DNA of 64,000 nucleotides. It comes from Candidatus Roizmanbacteria bacterium. Its GTDB lineage: Bacteria > Patescibacteriota > Microgenomatia > UBA1406 > GWC2-37-13. Location: the NCBI GenBank assembly GCA_012798265.1, contig JAAZNM010000007.1, positions 62,001-126,000 on the forward strand. Direction: 5' to 3'. This document shows positions 58,793 to 64,000 of the stretch, one piece after another (position 1 is the first letter of the stretch; the number at the start of each line of letters is the position of its first letter). The translations under genes and the position numbers were made by a program. The notes beneath the pieces are model-generated. The model saw nothing but the letters and a program-made list of their open reading frames with translations, ran no database searches and was not told where the DNA came from.

Positions 58793-58966
58793 TTAACTTA
58801 ACTTCTTTTTTTCCTTGTGATCGGTATGTTTGCGACATTTGCGACAGTATTTTTTTATCTTTATCGCCCCGGTCGTGTTGATCTTGTTTTTTTCAGTGGT
58901 ATAGTTTTGATTGCCGCAAACGCTGCAGGTCAAACCGATCAAAACTCTAGAACCTTTTTTTGCCAT
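58793..58966 (-). CDS. rpmG: Ribosomal protein bL33
   Basis: A 57-residue protein beginning MAKKGSRVLIGLTC, with the zinc ribbon CSVCG and CRKC, the NYTTEKNK segment and a Lys-rich tail. It lies between secY and the adk fusion, where rpmG is not usually found (it normally sits near secE/nusG). Gaps are 4 bp to adk and 21 bp to secY. Confidence 0.95.
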   Translation of the reverse strand: MAKKGSRVLIGLTCSVCGNQNYTTEKNKINTTGAIKIKKYCRKCRKHTDHKEKKKLS

Positions 58967-58987
58967 AGAATTAATTCGAGATAACTT

Positions 58988-60274
58988 TTAACGATTAAAT
59001 TTATCGTAACTTTTCATGACCAGTTGTGACTCGATCATCTTAAAGGTTTCCAGGATAACCGAAACCACTATCAAAATACCGGTTCCGCCGATCACCAAAT
59101 TAGACATCCCGGTAATCTTTGATATTAAAGCCGGCAGTATAGCGACCATTCCCAAAAAAATCGCTCCGACTGAAGTTATTTTATACAGTATCTTTTGTAA
59201 ATAATCTCTAGTGGCCGTTCCCGGTCTGATACCCGGGATAAAACCACCGTATTTTTGTATTTCTTCAGCGATCTTTTGAGGATTAAAAACTATTATAGTA
59301 TAAAAATAGGTAAAACCGATTACCAAAATGAAATAGAAAAAATTATAAAAAAATCCCGAGGGGGCAAAAAGTTTGACCAAAAAACGGGCAACGTTGGCTA
59401 TCCCTGGATTTTTTACATAGGAAAAGTAATTACCGATAAGCTGGGGAAAAAGAACAAAAGAAACGGCAAAGATTATCGGGATCACCCCCGCCTGATTCAA
59501 TTTCAAGGGCAGATAGTTGGTCGCTCCTTGATAAACACGGTTGCCCTTTATCCTTTTCGCGTAGTATACCGGTATTCGCCGAACCGCCTCATTGATAAAG
59601 ACTATCGAAGCGACTACCAATAAGGCCAGCACAATGAAAATAATGATATTGAATATTAATTGACTGTTTACGACCGCCATCGTCCGTCCGATCGTGATCG
59701 GAATCCTACCGACTATACCGGCAAAGATAAGAAGAGATATGCCGTTACCCAAACCGAACTCGGAGATAAGCTCACCAAACCAAACCAGGATAAAGGTACC
59801 GGCCACCATGGTCAAGACAAACGAAAAAAACTCGATCGGATTCAAAAAACCGATTATCTTTTGATTCCTCAAAAGCGCGTAGATCCCTATTGTCTGGACT
59901 ATGGTCAAAGGCACGGTCAAAAAACGGGTGTATTGGTTGATCTTATAGCGACCATACTCTCCCTCTTTGGTAAGTTGTTCAAGTTTTGGAAAGATTACGG
60001 TCAAAAGCTGTAATATGATGGAGGCGTTTATATACGGATTAAGACCCAAGGCCATAACCGAAAAATTAATCAGCGTCCCACCGGAAAAAATATCGAGTAA
60101 TGATAAAAACTGGTTTTGGGAAAATAAGACCTTCAACCTATTGAGATCTATTGCCGGAACAGGCAAAAAAGCGAATACCCTGAAGGCAAAAAATATAAGT
60201 AGGGTAAAAAGCAGCTTCCTTTTTAGTTGTTCGTCCCTCAACAAAAGTTGCAGCTTCTCCTCAATGTCCTTCAT
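58988..60274 (-). CDS. secY: Protein translocase subunit SecY
   Basis: The 428-residue channel has ten predicted membrane helices. TM1 is [20 protein letters not shown], the plug region [20 protein letters not shown], and [17 protein letters not shown] follows. The cytosolic loop has [17 protein letters not shown] and the late loop [21 protein letters not shown]. It overlaps rplO by 4 bp and works with SecA at 5567-8293. Confidence 0.98.
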   Translation of the reverse strand: MKDIEEKLQLLLRDEQLKRKLLFTLLIFFAFRVFAFLPVPAIDLNRLKVLFSQNQFLSLLDIFSGGTLINFSVMALGLNPYINASIILQLLTVIFPKLEQLTKEGEYGRYKINQYTRFLTVPLTIVQTIGIYALLRNQKIIGFLNPIEFFSFVLTMVAGTFILVWFGELISEFGLGNGISLLIFAGIVGRIPITIGRTMAVVNSQLIFNIIIFIVLALLVVASIVFINEAVRRIPVYYAKRIKGNRVYQGATNYLPLKLNQAGVIPIIFAVSFVLFPQLIGNYFSYVKNPGIANVARFLVKLFAPSGFFYNFFYFILVIGFTYFYTIIVFNPQKIAEEIQKYGGFIPGIRPGTATRDYLQKILYKITSVGAIFLGMVAILPALISKITGMSNLVIGGTGILIVVSVILETFKMIESQLVMKSYDKFNR

Positions 60275-60717
60275 AATTCAACCCGACCGCCCAGCTTTTC
60301 CACTTGCTTTTTAGCTGATTTTGAAGCGGGGATCTTAATAATTAATTTTTTTTCCAATTTGCCCCTATTTAATATTTTAACTCCGATAGTCTTTGATTTC
60401 TCATCGATCAAGCCTTTTACGATCAACAGATCGGTCGTAACCGTATCACCATCTTTAAGCTGATTAAGTATCCCAAAGTCTATTACTATAGACTTGGCTT
60501 TGATAGATTTATTGATGCCCTTGCCCCTAAGAAGCGGGTATTTTTTTACCAAGCGTCCCTGGCCGCCTTCAAAATATAAAGGAATATCTTCACGCCCTTT
60601 CTGGTGTCTGGTAGTACCCCGTCCCGACTTTGCGCCTTTCCCGCTTCCCAAACCCCGACCCAGTCTTTTGGCTTTTCCAAAGACGGTTTTTTCCAAATTT
60701 GATAATAGGTTGGCCAT
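60271..60717 (-). CDS. rplO: Ribosomal protein uL15
   Basis: This 148-residue protein has the Gly/Arg-rich N-terminal extension ([18 protein letters not shown]), the phrase [19 protein letters not shown] and a C-terminal globular part ([16 protein letters not shown]). It follows rpsE by 1 bp, with no rpmD between. Confidence 0.97.
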   Translation of the reverse strand: MANLLSNLEKTVFGKAKRLGRGLGSGKGAKSGRGTTRHQKGREDIPLYFEGGQGRLVKKYPLLRGKGINKSIKAKSIVIDFGILNQLKDGDTVTTDLLIVKGLIDEKSKTIGVKILNRGKLEKKLIIKIPASKSAKKQVEKLGGRVEL

Positions 60718-60718
60718 A

Positions 60719-61183
60719 TTATTTGTTTAAATTCTTAAACTTCTTTAAAGCTTCTATAACCGCATAAGCATTCACTATCTGATTTCTTGAACCGAAGATC
60801 TTGCCTGAGGCATTGTTTACGCCGCCGAGGTTGAGTATGGTCCTCGTCACGCTTCCGACCTTCAAACCGGTACCTTCCGGAGCCGGTTTAAGGAGAATTC
60901 TCGACGACTTGTATTTCAGCTTGACTTCGTGAAGAAGGGTATTGTTGCGGATTGGGATTTTAACCATATGTTTTTTGGCGGTGCTTAAAGCTTTTTGAAT
61001 GGCTGGAGGCACTTCCAAGGCCTTACCCAATCCTATACCTACCTGGCCTTTTTTGTCACCGACAACCACTAAAGCTGAAAAAGTAACATAGTTGCCTCCG
61101 GGAATTTTTTTGGAAATTCTTCTAATCAAAACTACTTTTTCTTCGTATTTTTTTTCTTCAGTGAAAATTTTTCCGTCTTTCAT
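60719..61183 (-). CDS. rpsE: Ribosomal protein uS5
   Basis: This 154-residue protein has the dsRNA-binding-like N-domain (VVLIRRISKKIPGGNYVTFSALVVVGD, read in part) and the C-domain (LLKPAPEGTGLKVGSVTRTI, GGVNNASGKIFGSRNQIN-like end). Fidelity-related loops look normal. Confidence 0.97.
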   Translation of the reverse strand: MKDGKIFTEEKKYEEKVVLIRRISKKIPGGNYVTFSALVVVGDKKGQVGIGLGKALEVPPAIQKALSTAKKHMVKIPIRNNTLLHEVKLKYKSSRILLKPAPEGTGLKVGSVTRTILNLGGVNNASGKIFGSRNQIVNAYAVIEALKKFKNLNK

Positions 61184-61193
61184 AAATATTCTT

Positions 61194-61559
61194 TTAAATT
61201 ATTAATCCTCCCTCTCTTAATCCTTCGGCCAGAAATCTGACCCGACCATGATAGATATAATAATTTCTGTCAAAAACTGCTTTTTTAACTCCTTTGCTCT
61301 TTAATATCTCGGCCAGCTTGAGACCGACTCGTTTTGCCTCTTCGGTTTTTTTCGTTTCCGCGTCTTTTTTCGTTTTTTTAAAATCCAAACTGTTGGCCGA
61401 TGCCAGGGTAACCTTTTGTTCATCGTCTATGGCCTGGGCATATATATAACGATTGGAACGAAAAACACTGATCCTTGGTTTTGTTAAAGTTCCAGATATC
61501 TTAGCTCTGATACTCTTTTTTTTTCTTATTTTTTTGTCAATGCTATTGATTTTTTTCAT
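61194..61559 (-). CDS. rplR: Ribosomal protein uL18
   Basis: This 121-residue 5S rRNA-binding protein has RAKISGTLTKPRISVFRSNRYI, AQAIDDEQKVTLASANS and FDRNYYIYHGRVRFLAEGLREGGL, which are diagnostic. Confidence 0.97.
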   Translation of the reverse strand: MKKINSIDKKIRKKKSIRAKISGTLTKPRISVFRSNRYIYAQAIDDEQKVTLASANSLDFKKTKKDAETKKTEEAKRVGLKLAEILKSKGVKKAVFDRNYYIYHGRVRFLAEGLREGGLII

Positions 61560-61564
61560 AATTA

Positions 61565-62122
61565 TCAGGCTACACCTGTCCCCGCACCTTTAGCTTTTTT
61601 ACCGGGTTTAATTCTTAATTTTTCACCTTCATATTTGATTCCTTTTCCTTTGTATACGTCCGGTTTCCTTATTATTTTTATCTGATAAGCCACTTCGCCT
61701 ACCAGTTGTTTATCGGCACCAGCAACTATTACTTTATTGTTGCCCTCCGTCTTAAACTTTATTCCGGGAATTTTTTTATAGAGAACCGGGTGGGAATAGC
61801 CTATTTTAAAAACCAGATCTTCCCCTTGCATCTTAACGTTGAAACCCGTCCCGACAACTTCAAGCCTTTTTGTCCATGGCGTTTCGACTCCGGTGACAGC
61901 GTTAAAGATCAGTTGTCGATAAAGACCGTGCCAACTTTTGGTTTTTTTATCGTCATTTGACCGAACGATCTTAAGCTTATTCTCTTCTCGAACTATCTTC
62001 AGCTTTTCAGGTAGTGTCAACTTGATCTCTCCCTCCTTGCCTTTTATATTGATGTTTTGTCCGCTGATCTCAATCGTGACCGTGTTGGGAACGCTGACTA
62101 TTTTTTCTCCTATCTTGGACAT
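61565..62122 (-). CDS. rplF: Ribosomal protein uL6
   Basis: The start at 62122 (MSKIGEKIVSVPN, 185 residues) is the family start; the longer frame adds 14 residues overlapping rpsH. Two L6 repeats, with VEVVGTGFNVKMQGEDLVFKIGYSHPV (in part), the RKPDVYKGKGIKYEGE C-terminal signature and a basic end. Confidence 0.96.
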   Translation of the reverse strand: MSKIGEKIVSVPNTVTIEISGQNINIKGKEGEIKLTLPEKLKIVREENKLKIVRSNDDKKTKSWHGLYRQLIFNAVTGVETPWTKRLEVVGTGFNVKMQGEDLVFKIGYSHPVLYKKIPGIKFKTEGNNKVIVAGADKQLVGEVAYQIKIIRKPDVYKGKGIKYEGEKLRIKPGKKAKGAGTGVA

Positions 62123-62135
62123 AATGTAAATTAGC

Positions 62136-62522
62136 TTACCAAATATTAAATAACAACTCGCCACCCGTCTTTTCTTTTTTAGCTTCTTTATTTGTTTTTA
62201 TTCCTTTTGGGGTAGAAAGGATAGCATATCCAAAGCCGCCTAAAACCGGCTTAAGATTCTTGTATTGGACATAATGCCTTTGGCCGGGTTTTGAAAAAAT
62301 CTTGACGTCAGTTACGGCCGGCAGATTTTTTTCATAGAGCAGGTCGACTGAAATCTTTTTTACTTTATCCCCCTCAACTTTATACTCTTTGATGAAACCG
62401 AGTTTTTTTAGCTTTGCCAAAATTTCCTCTTTAAAACGGGAGTAAGAAGAAACTATTGTTTCTTTCCTGGCCATGTAACCGTTTTTTATTCTGATAATTA
62501 AATCTATATAAGAATTTCCCAT
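62136..62522 (-). CDS. rpsH: Ribosomal protein uS8
   Basis: The start at 62522 (MGNSYIDLIIRIKNGYMARK, 128 residues) is chosen because the earlier Met lies in rpsS. VDLLYEKNLPAVTDVKIFSKPGQRHY and the C-terminal STPKGIKTNKEAKKEKTGGELL are typical of S8, a 16S binder and autogenous repressor of spc operons in other bacteria. Confidence 0.97.
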   Translation of the reverse strand: MGNSYIDLIIRIKNGYMARKETIVSSYSRFKEEILAKLKKLGFIKEYKVEGDKVKKISVDLLYEKNLPAVTDVKIFSKPGQRHYVQYKNLKPVLGGFGYAILSTPKGIKTNKEAKKEKTGGELLFNIW

Positions 62523-62526
62523 ATTA

Positions 62527-62811
62527 TTAAGTGGCTTCAACTACCTTTTTGGTAACCTTACCGTGACTTCTAAAAGTTCTTGTCGGGGCAAACTCTCCCA
62601 AACGATGACTTATCATAGCCTCAGAAACGAATATTTCTATAAACTTCCTCCCGTTATGGACGGCGATTCTGTGTCCGACAAACTCCGGAGCCACCTGACT
62701 ATCCCTGGCCCATGTTTTAATCGCCGATCTGTCAGAACCTGATTTTTGTCTGATTATCTTTTTTAACAAATTTTGGTCTACGTAAGGACCTTTTTTTAAT
62801 GATCTACTCAT
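62527..62811 (-). CDS. rpsS: Ribosomal protein uS19, relocated into the spc block
   Basis: The start at 62811 gives 94 residues: MSRSLKKGPYVDQNLLKKI, TWARDSQVAPEFVGHRIAVHNGRKF and FAPTRTFRSHG are unmistakable uS19. In nearly all bacteria rpsS lies in the S10 cluster between rplB and rplV; here it is between rpsN and rpsH. The earlier in-frame ATG at 62892 would run inside rpsN and is rejected. Confidence 0.96.
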   Translation of the reverse strand: MSRSLKKGPYVDQNLLKKIIRQKSGSDRSAIKTWARDSQVAPEFVGHRIAVHNGRKFIEIFVSEAMISHRLGEFAPTRTFRSHGKVTKKVVEAT

Positions 62812-62815
62812 ATTG

Positions 62816-63001
62816 TCACCAGGAAACTTTTCTAACTCCGGGTATCTCACCCTGTAAGGCTTTTTCTCTGAAACAAATCCTGCACATGCCAAACCTTCTC
62901 ATATATCCCCTTGCCCGACCGCAAAAAGGACAACGATTATGATGGCGGACAGCGTATTTCTGCTTTTTCAAAAATTTAACCTGAGATGATTTTTTTGCCA
63001 T
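62816..63001 (-). CDS. rpsN: Ribosomal protein uS14, zinc-binding type Z
   Basis: A 61-residue protein with the CxxC...CxxC zinc ribbon ([21 protein letters not shown]) and the C-terminal end [11 protein letters not shown], the form found in Gram-positives and many CPR. It is 8 bp after rplE. Confidence 0.97.
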   Translation of the reverse strand: MAKKSSQVKFLKKQKYAVRHHNRCPFCGRARGYMRRFGMCRICFREKALQGEIPGVRKVSW

Positions 63002-63009
63002 ATATAATT

Positions 63010-63549
63010 TTATGATTTAAAAGGAATGCCCAAAATCTCAAATAACTTTTTTCCTTTCTGCTTATCTTTGGCATTGGTAACTAAAGTAACTTCCAAACCG
63101 CGTATTTTGTCAATTTTGTCAAACTCAATTTCTGGAAAAATCGTCTGCTCGTAAAATCCCAAGTTAAGATTGCCGTTTTGATCAATGCTTCTTTCAGGAA
63201 CGCCACGGAAATCCTTTAATCTGGGAATAACTATTTTAATTAATTTTTCCAGAAAAGCAAACATCTTCTTACCTCTCAAAGTAACCTTTACCCCGATAGC
63301 CAGACCTTTTCTTATCTTAAAGGCGGAAATCGATTTTTTGGCTTTGGTGACAATAGCTTTTTGTCCAGCTATAAGCCCCAATTGTTCCTGAATCTTATCT
63401 AGAGCGTTTTTATTGATTAAAGCTTCTCCCGCGCCTGTATTAATGACTATTTTAACTATTTTGGGGACAGCCATGGCGTTTGATATCTTAAGCTCTTCCA
63501 TTAGCCTTTTCCTGATTTCCTGATTGTATATTGGTGTAAAGTCTGACAT
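63010..63549 (-). CDS. rplE: Ribosomal protein uL5
   Basis: This 179-residue 5S-binding protein is recognised by [75 protein letters not shown] and [20 protein letters not shown]. Confidence 0.98.
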   Translation of the reverse strand: MSDFTPIYNQEIRKRLMEELKISNAMAVPKIVKIVINTGAGEALINKNALDKIQEQLGLIAGQKAIVTKAKKSISAFKIRKGLAIGVKVTLRGKKMFAFLEKLIKIVIPRLKDFRGVPERSIDQNGNLNLGFYEQTIFPEIEFDKIDKIRGLEVTLVTNAKDKQKGKKLFEILGIPFKS

Positions 63550-63558
63550 ATCCGTATT

Positions 63559-63864
63559 TTAAATTTTGCTTTGACATTTTTTGCAAACTCTAAATTTTTT
63601 GTTTTTTTCTACTTTATAACCTATCTTAACCGCCGCTCCGCACTTAGGACAGACAAGCATAACCTTAGATATGTCCAAAGCCCGGGGTAACTCGACCACT
63701 CCTCCTTGGGGCATTTTTTCGTTTTTTTTGATATGTCTTTTGTAAAGGTTGATGCCAGGAACAATCACTTTTCCTGTTTTTTTGTATACCTTCTCGACTA
63801 CTCCTTCACGACCTTTGTCTTTTCCGGATATGATTTTTACTTTATCCTTTTTTTTGATTTTCAT
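63559..63864 (-). CDS. rplX: Ribosomal protein uL24
   Basis: This 101-residue protein has the KOW motif (KDKVKIISGKDKGREGVVEKV) and NLYKRHIKKNEKMPQGGVVE. A C-terminal CPKCG...CKKC zinc pair is present in some families. Confidence 0.96.
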   Translation of the reverse strand: MKIKKKDKVKIISGKDKGREGVVEKVYKKTGKVIVPGINLYKRHIKKNEKMPQGGVVELPRALDISKVMLVCPKCGAAVKIGYKVEKNKKFRVCKKCQSKI

Positions 63865-63876
63865 ACGATTATTTTT

Positions 63877-64000
63877 TTAATAAATCTCTTCTGCCAAACT
63901 GGCGATTTTATTATAGCCGGCATCTTTGGTTTCTTTGGCTATCGGCCCGAAAACCCGTGTCCCTTTGGGATCTTTAACGTCTTTACTAGCCAGTATCACG
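63877..64000 (-). CDS. rplN: Ribosomal protein uL14, C-terminal fragment
   Basis: The last 40 codons of rplN are visible; the gene runs off the window edge. The text [20 protein letters not shown], then [20 protein letters not shown], matches the uL14 C-terminus. It places the window edge inside the spc operon. Confidence 0.94.
   Translation of the reverse strand, partial: VILASKDVKDPKGTRVFGPIAKETKDAGYNKIASLAEEIY

Noticed and set aside
62811-62892. Longer uS19 with an N-terminal extension starting at 62892
   Set aside because: The extension runs in a different frame of rpsN, and the family start MSRSLKKGPY lies at 62811.
1-64000. Recoded genetic code (TGA as glycine)
   Set aside because: TGA terminates several genes at the expected length (ftsH, adk fusion) and conserved Gly positions use GGN.

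Overview
The window looks like a chromosomal segment of a Candidate Phyla Radiation (Patescibacteria) bacterium, most likely of the Microgenomates group. This rests on gene content rather than on any 16S gene, because none is present. The pointers are: a spc-type ribosomal operon without rpmD (uL30), which CPR genomes are known to lack; a CBS-less IMP dehydrogenase; a short AlaRS; a DUF4012 protein; membrane-anchored surface proteins with Pro/Thr-rich stalks; extreme compactness; and a base composition near 40% GC. TGA is used as an ordinary stop (for example ftsH and adk), so the recoded table 25 of Gracilibacteria/SR1 does not apply.

Layout. 1-4.5 kb (+): ftsH 3' end, a stand-alone 5'-3' exonuclease, then glmS behind a structured leader that I read as a glmS self-cleaving ribozyme. 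4.5-10.4 kb (-): a DMT-family transporter, secA, two exported proteins and nnrD. 10.4-15.8 kb (+): alaS lacking its C-terminal domain, a free tRNA-binding OB protein, a DsbA-like protein, tRNA-Glu (on -), greA and lysS. 15.8-20.3 kb (-): a purine-salvage operon (phosphoribosyltransferase, adenosine deaminase family, guaB, guaA) behind a short leader peptide and terminator. 20.4-22.3 kb (+): a RdgB-type pyrophosphatase and serS. 22.3-28.9 kb (-): PBP1A, sortase, a PilM-like/baseplate-J-like fusion and an anchored solute-binding protein. 28.9-36.6 kb: VanW, acyltransferase, patatin, cyclophilin, a RecB-like nuclease, UvrD, tpiA and an LCP protein in small divergent and convergent units. 36.5-64 kb (all -): one almost uninterrupted co-directional block, which in transcription order is the ribosomal/secY/rpoA operon, a glycan cluster (GT2, GT4, GT4, manC, sugar transferase, DUF4012), an attenuator-like leader, a GCS2-like ligase, an M20 peptidase, recO, glyQS, rpsT, pilN/pilO and surface proteins.

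Regulatory logic. More than a dozen genes have a -10 box, often an extended TGnTATAAT type, ending only 5-9 nt before the start codon. This predicts leaderless mRNAs. Divergent pairs share overlapping or symmetric -10 boxes in gaps of 7 to 34 bp. Shine-Dalgarno motifs are nearly absent from the ribosomal-protein genes, yet rpsT has a perfect one. Three operons (purine salvage, greA, GCS2-like ligase) have promoter, short leader, intrinsic-terminator hairpin and then the gene. In the last case a 22-residue, branched-chain-rich leader peptide overlaps a sequence able to form an antiterminator. No CRISPR array, prophage or insertion sequence was seen. No stretch over 300 bases lacks a gene.

How the genes work together. 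The 36-64 kb block links translation (ribosomal proteins, IF-1, Map, GlyRS) and Sec export with envelope polysaccharide assembly. The 22-40 kb part supplies peptidoglycan synthesis (PBP1A, VanW, LCP), sortase and pilus-associated proteins, which fits a small cell with an elaborate surface and little biosynthesis.
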